From JBBDSU01 sp040904825 (GTDB lineage Bacteria > Actinomycetota > Nitriliruptoria > Nitriliruptorales > Nitriliruptoraceae): DNA of 64,000 nucleotides. Shown here in pieces: positions 52,192-61,437 of the stretch (position 1 is its first letter; each line of letters starts with the position of its first letter). The stretch spans positions 62,001-126,000 of the forward strand of contig JBBDSU010000020.1 in assembly GCA_040904825.1 (NCBI GenBank), read 5' to 3'. The position numbers were made by a program, and so were the translations under genes. The notes under the pieces are model-generated. The model was not told where the DNA came from, ran no database searches, and saw nothing but the letters and a program-made list of their open reading frames with translations.

Positions 52192-53493
52192 TTGACGGCA
52201 GTGGATCGCGTAGTTCGCCTTGGCATGTTGGGATGCGGCACCGTCGGCGGCGGTGTCGTGACATTGTTGAACCGTGAAGCCGACGACATCACCGCACGAA
52301 CTGGCGCCAAACTCGAGATCGCGCGCGTTGCGGTCCGTGATCTCAGCCGAGACCGGGGACTTCCTGTCGAAGCCTCTGTGTTTGGCGATGATCCGTGGGC
52401 CGTCGTCGAAGACCCGTCGATCGATGTGATCGTCGAGGTCATGGGCGGAGTTGACCCGGCTGGCCGGCTGATTCGCCGGGCACTTGAGCTCGGCAAGCCG
52501 GTTGTCACAGCCAACAAGGAGCTTGTGGCCGACCAAGGGCCCGAATTGTTTGCTGCTGCACGCGCGGCAGGCGTCGACCTTGCCTACGAAGCCGCTGTTG
52601 CGGGCGCGATTCCCATCATCAAGCCGCTGAAGGAATCGTTGGCTGGCGATCGCATTGAGCGGGTCGTCGGCATCCTCAACGGCACCACCAACTACATCTT
52701 GACGCGGATGACCGAAGACGGTGTGGGCTACGACGAGGTCTTGGCGGAGGCACAGGCTCTCGGCTACGCGGAAGCCGATCCGACCGCAGACGTCGGTGGC
52801 CACGATGCTGCGGCCAAGTGCGCGATCCTGGCATCGTTGGCGTTCGATACTGCTGTCCACGGTAGTGATGTCTACCGGGAAGGCATCGAGCGGGTGACGG
52901 CGACCGATATTCGTGTTGCGACGCAATTGGGCTACGTCATCAAGCTGCTGGGGATCGCCAGTCGGATCGGCGATGAGGTCGCCGTACGGGTGCACCCTGC
53001 GTTCTTGCCTGCAGATCACCCACTGGCCAGCGTCCGCGATTCGTTCAATGCGGTGTTCGTGCAGGCGTCGGCGGCCGGGGAGTTGATGTTCTACGGGCGC
53101 GGAGCGGGCGGCCTTCCTACCGGTTCAGCTGTCTTGGGCGACGTCATCGATGTGGCTCGGAACCTGTTGCAAACTGCCAGGGGAGCGTTGGAAACGCACC
53201 ATCGCGCGCTGGCGATCCGCCCGATGGAAGCCTTGTCGACCCAGTACTACGTACTTCTCAACGTCGATGATCGCCCTGGAGTGCTCGCAGCCGTCGCCGA
53301 CACCTTCGGTACCCACGGTGTGTCGATCGCGCAGGTGTGGCAAGAAGGTTCCGATGACGCTGCTCAACTGGTGTTGATCACGCACCGGTCTCGCGAGTCG
53401 GACCTGCAGGCGACGGTCGAAGCGCTGGCTGCCGTCCCGTCAGTGCGCAGGGTGGCCAGTGTCCTGCGTGTCGAGTCAGAGGTGCTGTCCTGA
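52192..53493 (+). CDS. hom: Homoserine dehydrogenase
   Basis: The 433-aa enzyme reduces aspartate semialdehyde to homoserine. The NAD(P) motif GMLGCGTVGGGV, TANKELVAD, GILNGTTNYILTRM and AEADPTADVGGHDAAAK are present, and residues about 350-425 form an ACT domain, the expected site for threonine feedback. The start may be TTG 52192 or GTG 52201; GAGAGG lies 3 or 12 nt before them. Its stop overlaps thrC by one base. Confidence 0.95.
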   Translation: MTAVDRVVRLGMLGCGTVGGGVVTLLNREADDITARTGAKLEIARVAVRDLSRDRGLPVEASVFGDDPWAVVEDPSIDVIVEVMGGVDPAGRLIRRALELGKPVVTANKELVADQGPELFAAARAAGVDLAYEAAVAGAIPIIKPLKESLAGDRIERVVGILNGTTNYILTRMTEDGVGYDEVLAEAQALGYAEADPTADVGGHDAAAKCAILASLAFDTAVHGSDVYREGIERVTATDIRVATQLGYVIKLLGIASRIGDEVAVRVHPAFLPADHPLASVRDSFNAVFVQASAAGELMFYGRGAGGLPTGSAVLGDVIDVARNLLQTARGALETHHRALAIRPMEALSTQYYVLLNVDDRPGVLAAVADTFGTHGVSIAQVWQEGSDDAAQLVLITHRSRESDLQATVEALAAVPSVRRVASVLRVESEVLS

Positions 53494-54560
53494 TGGCTGC
53501 TAACGGGGCACACGTCTGGCGCGGCATCATTGAGGAATATCGCGATCGCATGCCGGTGGACGACAGTACGCCGATTGTGACCTTGCGAGAAGGCGGCACG
53601 CCTCTGATCTATTCCGAGCATCTGTCTGAAATGACAGGCTGCGAGGTGCACCTCAAATACGACGGAGCCAATCCGACAGGATCATTCAAGGACCGCGGCA
53701 TGGCCGTGGCGATGACAAAAGCGGTCGAAGCTGGAGCTGAGGCCGTCATCTGCGCATCGACCGGCAACACCTCCGCGTCTGCTGCGGCTTACGCCGCCAA
53801 AGCCGGGGTGACCTGCGGGGTGGTCGTGCCCAAAGGAAAAATAGCGCTCGGCAAGCTCGCTCAAGCGCTCGTCCACGGGGCGACCGTCCTTCAGATCGAC
53901 GGGAATTTTGACGAAGCACTCAAGGCCTGCAGGCAACTGGCTGAAACCCACGCGGTAGAACTGGTGAATTCGGTCAACCCGTATCGCATCGATGGCCAGC
54001 GCACAGGGGCATGGGAGATCGTTGACCAGTTGGGGCGCGCTCCCGACGTGCACGTGATCCCCGTTGGCAACGCCGGCAACATCACCGCCTATTGGCGCGG
54101 ATACCGCGAATACTCCGCAGACGGTCTGGTCGATCGCCTGCCCGTCATGCGCGGCTACCAGGCCGCAGGCGCTGCGCCGATCGTGCAAGGCCATCCTGTC
54201 GAGAAACCCCAGACGATCGCGACCGCCATCCGGATCGGCAATCCTGCGTCGTGGGATCAGGCGGTGGTGGCGGCTGAGGAGTCGGAAGGTTCGATCAGGG
54301 CGGTCACCGACCGTGAGATTATGGCGGCGTTTCGATTGATCGCCCGGCACGGTGTGTTCGCCGAACTCGCATCTGCGGCGTCGGTCGCAGGTCTGCTGCA
54401 GTTGCACGCATCCGGTGAAGTGGAGCCCGGACAGGTCGTCGTGTGTGTGCTGACCGGTCACGGACTCAAAGATCCCGAGTGGGCGATCGCCGGTGCTGCG
54501 GCGCCGCAAACGGTGGCAGCCGACATCGACGCGATTGCCCGGGCGCTGGAGCTGTCATGA
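53493..54560 (+). CDS. thrC: Threonine synthase
   Basis: The 355-aa PLP enzyme converts O-phosphohomoserine to threonine. The PLP lysine is in NPTGSFKDRGM, and CASTGNTSASAAAYAAKAG and IPVGNAGNITAYWRGY are characteristic of the actinobacterial short type. Its ATG starts on the last base of the hom stop codon. thrB follows by 13 bp. Confidence 0.96.
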   Translation: MAANGAHVWRGIIEEYRDRMPVDDSTPIVTLREGGTPLIYSEHLSEMTGCEVHLKYDGANPTGSFKDRGMAVAMTKAVEAGAEAVICASTGNTSASAAAYAAKAGVTCGVVVPKGKIALGKLAQALVHGATVLQIDGNFDEALKACRQLAETHAVELVNSVNPYRIDGQRTGAWEIVDQLGRAPDVHVIPVGNAGNITAYWRGYREYSADGLVDRLPVMRGYQAAGAAPIVQGHPVEKPQTIATAIRIGNPASWDQAVVAAEESEGSIRAVTDREIMAAFRLIARHGVFAELASAASVAGLLQLHASGEVEPGQVVVCVLTGHGLKDPEWAIAGAAAPQTVAADIDAIARALELS

Positions 54561-54573
54561 GCCGGCCAGTCAG

Positions 54574-55542
54574 ATGAGCCACATCAACGAGGTTCGTCAC
54601 CATGCGGTAAGGGTTCCGGCGACCAGCGCCAACCTGGGACCTGGGTTTGATGCCTTCGGCATCGCGCTTCGGCGCCACCTGATTGTCACCAGCGGGCCTC
54701 GTGGGCAGGCCGACTGGCGGGTGATGACGGCAGGCGAGGGCGCCGATGAACTCCCGACCGGTGATGACAACCTGATCTGGCGTTCCTTGGTGGACGGGTG
54801 CCGGCGATGGAATGTCGACGTTCCTGACGTGGCACTCAAGGTCATCAACCACATCCCGCCGGAAAGGGGCCTGGGGTCGTCGTCGTCGGCGATCGTGGCG
54901 GGCCTGGCTATGGCCCGTGCACTGACAAGAGCAGCCGTGACCGACCAGGATGTGGTGCACGCCGCGACCGAGATCGAAGGCCATCCTGACAACGTCGCGC
55001 CAGCAATGCTGGGGGGGCTGGTGGCGTGCGCTGCCGACGACGATGGGGAGATTGTCATTCGTCGGGTAAACCCGGCCCCGGCGTTACGATTTCTGGCGTG
55101 TGTGCCCGCGCATCGCCAGGCCACGAACGCTGCGAGGGCGGTCCTCGCCAAACAAGTCACACGGGCCGATGTGGTCACCCAGGCATCACGCGCTGGACAC
55201 GTGCTCGGCGCGTTCGCCGGGTGGTGGTCAGCGGATGCCTCGTTGGCGGGTGACCGGCTCCATGAACCGCCGCGGCTCGCGGTGATGCCCGAGACCGCCA
55301 CATTGCTCGGTAACTTGCGAAGCCGAGGCATCCATGCGTGGTTGTCGGGCGCTGGCCCGTCGATCGCTGCTGCCGTATCCAACCTCGCCACAGTCGAAAT
55401 GGTCGAAGCCGAGGCGGGCGCTGCAGGCTTTGTGACCAGCGAATGGGGTGTTGATCTGTCGGGGACCATCGCCTGTCCTGATGGTGGTTGCGCCATCGCC
55501 GCAGGAGGAACTTGCGTGCAGTGTCCACGGAACGCAGTATGA
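54574..55542 (+). CDS. thrB: Homoserine kinase
   Basis: The 322-aa GHMP kinase phosphorylates homoserine. VPATSANLGPGFDAFG and the ATP loop IPPERGLGSSSSAIVAGLA define it, and WLSGAGPSIAA is motif 3. Unusually, the last 20 residues contain four cysteines (CPDGGC and CVQC) that could form a metal site, not typical for ThrB. ATG 54574 has no clear ribosome site. Confidence 0.95.
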   Translation: MSHINEVRHHAVRVPATSANLGPGFDAFGIALRRHLIVTSGPRGQADWRVMTAGEGADELPTGDDNLIWRSLVDGCRRWNVDVPDVALKVINHIPPERGLGSSSSAIVAGLAMARALTRAAVTDQDVVHAATEIEGHPDNVAPAMLGGLVACAADDDGEIVIRRVNPAPALRFLACVPAHRQATNAARAVLAKQVTRADVVTQASRAGHVLGAFAGWWSADASLAGDRLHEPPRLAVMPETATLLGNLRSRGIHAWLSGAGPSIAAAVSNLATVEMVEAEAGAAGFVTSEWGVDLSGTIACPDGGCAIAAGGTCVQCPRNAV

Positions 55543-56065
55543 TGGTGACGTACCGCGTCGTACGCGACGCAGGTCGTCATCCCGGGAGCATGGTCTGCGT
55601 CCCGTCATGCAGCAGCAGTGCCGTGACCGAAGAGTCGGTCCGCGGACACCGGTCAATACGACGTCGTCCGAGCACGTTGCCCATGACCAGCGAATCTTTG
55701 CCTCCGGATAATGCGGGGTTTCTGCCACGACCGTGGACATCATTGCTCACGCCCCAGGCTTTCACCCCGGATCAGGACCTGCGCGCCGCGATCTAAACGT
55801 CCGCACGCCGACGTCCGTGACCTGACCCCGATGCGGTCGCATCGGCAGACGTCACCCGTATCCCGCTCACTCCAGGTCTTGGCCGCGGTCAGAGCGAATG
55901 AGCACGCCGCGAGCTGCCAGGGCTTCAGCACGAACGGACGGCCAGGAAACCCGTGACAGAAAGTCACCGACTGAGCGTCGTGACCGGAGTTTGGGGCGAC
56001 CACCACACGCAACCGTGATACGACGATTTTCACACCGAGCAGGAACGAACATCGGAGCCACAGCG
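55543..56065. other. Intergenic stretch with a possible short ORF
   Basis: No known gene was found in these 523 bases. A 6-bp perfect stem (55556-55571, GCGTCG-TACG-CGACGC) follows thrB directly. A 37-aa frame at 55683-55796 (+), beginning MTSESLPPDNAGFLPRPW, looks protein-like but lacks a ribosome site. A minus-strand frame ends at 55867 with no homology I know. Confidence 0.4.
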
Positions 56066-56734
56066 ATGCAACTGTTTCTCGACACTGCCGACATCACCGA
56101 GATTCGCCAGATCAACAGTTGGGGGGTGCTTGACGGGGTAACGACCAACCCGTCGTTGGCCGCTGCCGAAGGGCGCGACTTCAACGAGATGATCGCCGAG
56201 ATCTGCGCTGAAGTCGATGGTGATGTCAGTGCCGAGGTCGTGTCGATCGATACCGATGGCATGCTGGCTGAAGCTCGCGAACTCCGCAAGATCGCCGATA
56301 ACGTGGTCATCAAGCTGCCATTGATTCCGGCAGGATTGGGTGCCTGTGCGCAACTGGCGCGAGAAGGCGTCCGCACCAACGTCACGTTGTGCTTCTCTCC
56401 GACGCAAGCAATCCTGGCGGCTCGGGCAGGCGCCACCTACGTGTCGCCGTTCTTGGGTCGTCTTGATGACATCGCCAACGACGGAATCGGGCTTCTCGAA
56501 GAGATCTGCCATGTGTTCGCCGTCCAGGGCTACGAGACCAAGGTGCTCGCGGCGTCACTTCGGCATCCACAGCACGTCGTTCAGGCAGCGCAGGCTGGTG
56601 CAGACATCGCCACCCTGCCAGCCAAAGTGTTCCACCAGATGGTCACCCATCCGCTCACCGATTCGGGACTTGCCCGATTCCTCGCTGACTGGGATGCCTA
56701 CAAAGCAGCGACGTCCTCACCGAACAACCACTGA
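56066..56734 (+). CDS. fsa: Fructose-6-phosphate aldolase/transaldolase (short type)
   Basis: The 222-aa TIM barrel is the small transaldolase type (MipB/TalC/FSA). It starts MQLFLDTADITEIRQ, with GVTTNPSL and the Schiff-base lysine in NVVIKLPLIP; NVTLCFSPTQAILAARAGA and SPFLGRLDDI follow. It would move dihydroxyacetone units in the pentose phosphate pathway or cleave fructose-6-phosphate. GGAG lies 8 nt before the ATG. It is not in the mycobacterial thrB-rho order and is a lineage-specific insertion. Confidence 0.93.
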   Translation: MQLFLDTADITEIRQINSWGVLDGVTTNPSLAAAEGRDFNEMIAEICAEVDGDVSAEVVSIDTDGMLAEARELRKIADNVVIKLPLIPAGLGACAQLAREGVRTNVTLCFSPTQAILAARAGATYVSPFLGRLDDIANDGIGLLEEICHVFAVQGYETKVLAASLRHPQHVVQAAQAGADIATLPAKVFHQMVTHPLTDSGLARFLADWDAYKAATSSPNNH

Positions 56735-56784
56735 CCTCGCATCACCCGTCAGCCCCGCGTGGGGCGACGAGACAGGGAGAATCC

Positions 56785-58812
56785 ATGGATCGCAGCGTGC
56801 TCGAGAAGAAGGCGCTGACCGAACTCCGCGCTATCGCCTCGACTCTCGAACTGCCGGGCTATCAACGCCTGCGCAAGTCCGACCTGGTTGATCTGATCAT
56901 CGACCAGGGAGGGAATGCTGTTTCGCAGGTTGCGTTCAACGACGTCGTGGCAACGACGTCTGAGGGAGCCAGCGGCAACTCGGCAAACGGCGATCATGAG
57001 GCTGCCGACGGCGCTCGCACCAACGGGTCTGGCGGGTCATCGGGGTCTACGGCGACGATCTCCGAGGACCACGATGATGCCGAGCGGCTCCGGGCTCGTC
57101 GCCGCGGCGGTGGCGCCGACGACGGCCGCGCCGATGGAAGGTCGGCTGACGGCACGTCGGATGACGACGGTCAGGGTCGTGACGGTGGCGACACCGCGAC
57201 GAGGCAACGCACGCGTGTCAGGGCCGGTGAGCGGGCCGCATCGTCGCGGGCGAGCAACGAGTCGGACGACAGCGAGGACCGGTCCGCTGGCGGTTTCGCC
57301 ACTGACGCATCTGGTGAGGAGGGCGGATCGCATCGGTCACAACGCGATGGTGGCGGCACCGACTCCGATGGTGATGCCAGGCAGCGTGCAGGCCGTCCTG
57401 GCGGCGACAACCGGGGCGATGATCGTTCGCAGCAGCGTGGCGGCCAGCGCGCCAACAACGGCAGCCAGTCAGGCAGCAATCGCCAAGGTGGCGGCCAGGG
57501 CGAAAGCAGCCAGGGCGATGGCGGTCAGCGAGGCAGCCAAGGGGGCGGCCAGAGTGGCAGTCACTCCGGCGGCGGCCAAGGTGGCGATGACCAGTCGGGC
57601 AACCGCAACAAGCGTGACCGGCGTCGCAAGGGGCGCGGGGGCCAAGGCCAAGGTCAAGGCCATCAGCAGCAGGAGAACTTCGACGACGCGGAAGTCCGCG
57701 AGGGCGTCCTCGACCTGCTTCCCGAGGGCTACGGGTTCCTGCGCGTCACCGGGTACCTCTCAGGCAACCGGGACGTCTACGTATCACAGTCGTTCGTGCG
57801 CCGCTTCGACTTGCGCCGGGGCGACCGTGTCGGTGGGCCGATCCGACGCAACAAGAACAACGACAAGTTCCCCGCACTCGCGCGGGTCGACACCGTCGAA
57901 GGCGAGGAAGTCTCGCAGGAGGGCGCGCCTGCCAAGCGCGTCGAGTTCAAGGATCTCACGCCGCTGTTCCCAGATGAACGGCTGCGGCTTGAGGTCGAAT
58001 CGAACTCCCCGATCGCGATGCGTCTGGTTGACATGATCGCTCCGATCGGCAAGGGCCAGCGTGGTCTGCTGGTGTCACCGCCTAAGGCCGGCAAGACGAC
58101 CGTGCTCAAGCAGTTGGCGCACGCCATCGAAGCAAACAACCCCGAGGTGCACCTGATGGTGCTGCTCGTTGACGAACGCCCCGAAGAGGTCACTGACTTC
58201 GAGCGTTCAACGAAGGGCGAGGTCATCTCGTCGACATTCGATCGTCCGGCCGAGGACCACACGCAGGTGGCCGAACTGACGATTGAGCGCGCCAAGCGCC
58301 TTGTCGAACGTGGCCTCGATGTGGTGATCTTGCTCGACTCGATCACGAGGCTCGGCCGCGCCTACAACCTTGCGGCCCCGGCAAGCGGCCGGATCCTGTC
58401 TGGAGGTATCGACTCGGCGGCGCTCTACCCACCGAAGCGATTCTTTGGCGCCGCCCGCAACATCGAAGGTGGCGGCAGCCTGACGATCATTGCCAGTGCA
58501 CTGATCGACACCGGCTCGAAGATGGATGAAGTCATCTTCGAAGAGTTCAAAGGCACCGGCAACATGGAGTTGCGTCTCGACCGTCGCATGGAGCAGAAGC
58601 GCATCTTCCCGGCGATTGACATTCAGGCGTCCGGCACACGTCGGGAAGAGCTGCTGCTCGACCCGGATGAGTTGTCGACGATCTGGAAGCTTCGCCGGCT
58701 GTTGTCCACCATGGACTCCGAAGCGGCGCTTCAGTTGCTGATTGACAAGCTCAAGGCGACGAAGTCCAACAGCCAGTTCCTTCAGATGATCGCCAAGTCC
58801 AACCTGCAGTGA
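56785..58812 (+). CDS. rho: Transcription termination factor Rho with long disordered insert
   Basis: The 675-aa hexameric helicase ends transcription. An N-terminal Rho_N helix bundle (residues 1-45) is followed by about 240 residues of low-complexity Gly/Ser/Asp/Arg/Gln (about 55-297), then the cold-shock RNA-binding domain (EGYGFLRVTGYLSGNRDVY), Walker A PPKAGKTT, the Q-loop region and the R-loop KGTGNMEL. Such inserts occur in actinobacterial Rho and bind RNA or phase separate. This one is long and moves from acidic to basic along its length. GGGAG precedes the ATG. Confidence 0.96.
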   Translation: MDRSVLEKKALTELRAIASTLELPGYQRLRKSDLVDLIIDQGGNAVSQVAFNDVVATTSEGASGNSANGDHEAADGARTNGSGGSSGSTATISEDHDDAERLRARRRGGGADDGRADGRSADGTSDDDGQGRDGGDTATRQRTRVRAGERAASSRASNESDDSEDRSAGGFATDASGEEGGSHRSQRDGGGTDSDGDARQRAGRPGGDNRGDDRSQQRGGQRANNGSQSGSNRQGGGQGESSQGDGGQRGSQGGGQSGSHSGGGQGGDDQSGNRNKRDRRRKGRGGQGQGQGHQQQENFDDAEVREGVLDLLPEGYGFLRVTGYLSGNRDVYVSQSFVRRFDLRRGDRVGGPIRRNKNNDKFPALARVDTVEGEEVSQEGAPAKRVEFKDLTPLFPDERLRLEVESNSPIAMRLVDMIAPIGKGQRGLLVSPPKAGKTTVLKQLAHAIEANNPEVHLMVLLVDERPEEVTDFERSTKGEVISSTFDRPAEDHTQVAELTIERAKRLVERGLDVVILLDSITRLGRAYNLAAPASGRILSGGIDSAALYPPKRFFGAARNIEGGGSLTIIASALIDTGSKMDEVIFEEFKGTGNMELRLDRRMEQKRIFPAIDIQASGTRREELLLDPDELSTIWKLRRLLSTMDSEAALQLLIDKLKATKSNSQFLQMIAKSNLQ

Positions 58813-58911
58813 CCGGTACGCTGCCGGATTCCGGTGCGGCGCCACAAGCCATTGCGTATCACCGCTATCCAGCCCGATCACCGGTTGCCACCGGGACGGA
58901 GATGAGACGAC

Positions 58912-59118
58912 ATGAAGCAGGGCATTCACCCCGAATACACGATGACCACCGTCACGTGCTCGTGCGGAAACTCCTTTGAGACCCGCACGACCGTTGACAA
59001 GGTCAGCGTCGAGCTGTGCAACCAGTGCCACCCGTTCTACACCGGGAAGCAGAAGCTGGTGGACACCGGTGGTCGTGTAGACCGCTTCCGCCGGCGCCTT
59101 GAGAAGGCCGGATCCTGA
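58912..59118 (+). CDS. rpmE: Ribosomal protein bL31, zinc-binding form
   Basis: The 68-aa protein begins MKQGIHPEYTMTTVTCSCG and carries zinc ligands Cys 16, 18, 36 and 39, marking the C+ (zinc-replete) form. A zinc-independent copy would be expected elsewhere if the organism follows the usual pattern. Its stop overlaps the proposed CTG start of the DUF1385 gene. Ninety-nine bases separate it from rho. Confidence 0.96.
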   Translation: MKQGIHPEYTMTTVTCSCGNSFETRTTVDKVSVELCNQCHPFYTGKQKLVDTGGRVDRFRRRLEKAGS

Positions 59119-60299
59119 CCGAACAGGATGCACCTGGTCAGTCACCGTCGGCCGACGGTTCGTCCGACCTGCATGCTGACGGCCAGCGAGACCCTGGCCA
59201 GGCACACCAGTCCGATGACAACTCCGACTCAACGGCTCCTCGGTATTACGGGGGACAGGCGGTCATCGAAGGTGTGATGATGCGCGGGGTCGACCGCTGG
59301 GCGGTCGCTGTGCGTCGCCCCGATGACTCGATCTGGCTGGAATGCCATCCGGTTTCCGACGCTCCCGACCGTCGTTCGTGGCTGAAGTGGCCGCTGATTC
59401 GCGGCTGCTATGCGCTGGTGGATTCACTGACCATTGGCTTCAAAGCGCTCAACATCGCGGCTGCCAAGGCCGCCGACGAGGACGAGGAAGAGCTCGGCTC
59501 AGTCGCCAGTGGGATTTCGATGGCGATCGCGCTGGTGCTGTTCGTCGGTGTCTTCATCTTCCTGCCGTCGGCGGGAACCAAAGGCATCGACCGCCTCATC
59601 GGTGATGTCATGGGCGACGGCGTGTGGTTCCACATCGTCGAGTCCGTGGTGCGGATCGCCATCTTCCTCGGCTACCTGTGGGCGATCTCACTGATGGAGG
59701 ACATCAAGCGTGTCTTCCAGTACCACGGTGCTGAGCACAAGACGATCGCGGCGTGGGAACACAACGAGCGCCTCGAACCGTCCACCGTTGACCGCTACTC
59801 GACATTGCACGTGCGCTGTGGGACTAACTTCCTGATCCTGGTCATGTTGCTGGCGATCGTCGTCTACACAGCCGGAGGCCTGTTGGTGCCTCCCCCGGAA
59901 GGCATTGCCTGGTACAGCGCGGTCCTCTACCACGTCGTACTGCGGCTGGTGCTGCTGCCGGTGGTGGCAGGCCTTGCATATGAAGGTCTGCGGGTCGGTG
60001 CGCGCTACGACAATGTGTTGGTCCGCGCCATCATGAAGCCCGGGCTGTGGTTGCAGTTGATCACCACGCGACCACCTGACCGTGATCAGATCGAAGTCGC
60101 CATCCGGTCGTTCGAGGCGGTCGTGCCGGCTGAAGATCTGCAAGGCCGCGTTGCGACGGGGCTGGCCAGTCCTGTGGCGCTGGCCGCTCACGGGCTTCCG
60201 GTCCGACTGACCGACGCTCAGTTGGTCCCCGCCGGCCACGAGGGTGATAGTCAGCCAACGGCAACGACCGGGGTTGACGATCGGCACGACGGGGCTTAG
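59115..60299 (+). CDS. DUF1385 membrane protein, probable CTG start
   Basis: The family signature YYGGQAVIEGVMMRG is encoded at about 59244-59288, yet the first canonical start in frame is GTG 59274, inside that motif. Upstream to the in-frame stop at 59100 there is no ATG, GTG or TTG. CTG 59115 has GAGAAGG 7 nt before it and overlaps the rpmE stop (CTGA), so it is the likely start (394 aa). About four membrane helices follow between residues 130 and 290, with the conserved YHGAEHKTI and HVRCGTNFL motifs. The function is unknown; the gene is commonly between rpmE and prfA. Confidence 0.87.
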   Translation: MTEQDAPGQSPSADGSSDLHADGQRDPGQAHQSDDNSDSTAPRYYGGQAVIEGVMMRGVDRWAVAVRRPDDSIWLECHPVSDAPDRRSWLKWPLIRGCYALVDSLTIGFKALNIAAAKAADEDEEELGSVASGISMAIALVLFVGVFIFLPSAGTKGIDRLIGDVMGDGVWFHIVESVVRIAIFLGYLWAISLMEDIKRVFQYHGAEHKTIAAWEHNERLEPSTVDRYSTLHVRCGTNFLILVMLLAIVVYTAGGLLVPPPEGIAWYSAVLYHVVLRLVLLPVVAGLAYEGLRVGARYDNVLVRAIMKPGLWLQLITTRPPDRDQIEVAIRSFEAVVPAEDLQGRVATGLASPVALAAHGLPVRLTDAQLVPAGHEGDSQPTATTGVDDRHDGA

Positions 60300-60342
60300 C
60301 GCTCAATGGCGCCCCTGTCCGCCTGCGTACCCGGAGCCCATC

Positions 60343-61437
60343 GTGTTCGAACGTCTGACCGAAGTTGAGGAACGTTTCCGCGACATCGAACGGCAACTGT
60401 CCGATCCTGCCACCATGGAGGATTCTTCTCGCTATACCACCTTGGCGCGCCAGCATGCCGAGCTCGCGCCGATTGTCGCCGACTACCGCGACTGGCGTCA
60501 GGCCACGGACGATCTCGAGGTTGCCCGCCAAATGGCGCGTGAGGCCCTCGGCGATGATCGTGCGCTGGCCGAGAGTGAGATCACCGACTACGAAGCGCAG
60601 ATTGCTGTCCTCGAAGCCCGGTTGCGTGATCATCTGGTGCCCACCGACCCGCTCGACGATCGCGATGTCATCATTGAGATCCGTGCCGCAGCGGGTGGCG
60701 ACGAAGCTGGCCTGTTCGCGGGCGAGCTGTGTGACATGTACGGACGGTTTGCGCAGGCCCGTGGGTGGCAGGTCACTTCGTTGTCACAGTCGTTGCAAGG
60801 CATCGGCGGGGTCAAAGAGGCCATTCTTGAGGTCAAGGGCACGGGCGCCTTCGCCCACCTGAAGCATGAATCGGGCGTCCACCGGGTCCAGCGTGTACCG
60901 GCTACCGAATCGCAGGGGCGCATCCACACGTCAACAGCTTCGGTGGCGGTGTTGCCTGTGGCCGACGATGTCGAGGTGGACATCGCACCGGGAGATCTGC
61001 GCATCGATGTCTATCGCTCGTCGGGTCCTGGTGGCCAAAGCGTCAATACCACCGATTCGGCGGTGCGCATCACCCACCTTCCTACCGGTGTGGTGGTGGC
61101 GTGCCAAGACGAAAAATCGCAGCATCAGAATCGTGACAAGGCCATGCGGATCCTGCGATCCAGGCTCTTGCAGGCTGAACAGGAACGTCAGGCCAGCGCT
61201 CGCGCTGATGCCCGCCGAGGCCAGATCGGCACGGGTGACCGTTCTGAGAAGATCAGGACCTACAACGTTCCCCAGTCGCGAGTGACCGATCATCGCATCG
61301 GCTTTACGACTCACGCGTTGGCCGACGTGCTCTCAGGGTCGCTCGACGACATCATCGCGGCGCTACGACGTGCCGAACGAGAGCAGAAGCTGGCAGAGAT
61401 CGGCGACGAAGCCGATCGTTCCGAGGCCACAACGTGA
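60343..61437 (+). CDS. prfA: Peptide chain release factor 1
   Basis: The 364-aa factor ends translation at UAA and UAG. The catalytic SSGPGGQSVN (GGQ) loop and the domain 2 reading region around HTSTASVAVLP are intact. GTG 60343 has GGAG 7 nt upstream. It overlaps prmC, whose product methylates its GGQ glutamine; the pair is classic. Confidence 0.96.
   Translation: MFERLTEVEERFRDIERQLSDPATMEDSSRYTTLARQHAELAPIVADYRDWRQATDDLEVARQMAREALGDDRALAESEITDYEAQIAVLEARLRDHLVPTDPLDDRDVIIEIRAAAGGDEAGLFAGELCDMYGRFAQARGWQVTSLSQSLQGIGGVKEAILEVKGTGAFAHLKHESGVHRVQRVPATESQGRIHTSTASVAVLPVADDVEVDIAPGDLRIDVYRSSGPGGQSVNTTDSAVRITHLPTGVVVACQDEKSQHQNRDKAMRILRSRLLQAEQERQASARADARRGQIGTGDRSEKIRTYNVPQSRVTDHRIGFTTHALADVLSGSLDDIIAALRRAEREQKLAEIGDEADRSEATT

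Noticed and set aside
55867..56052. Minus-strand 61-aa frame between thrB and the transaldolase
   Set aside because: The tail looks superficially protein-like, but there is no ribosome site, it overlaps the transaldolase leader and I know no homologue.
57400..57620. DNA repeats or CRISPR-like array inside rho
   Set aside because: The repeated GGCGGCCAG-like words code the Gly/Gln/Ser-rich insert of Rho; spacing is irregular and in frame, so this is protein low complexity.
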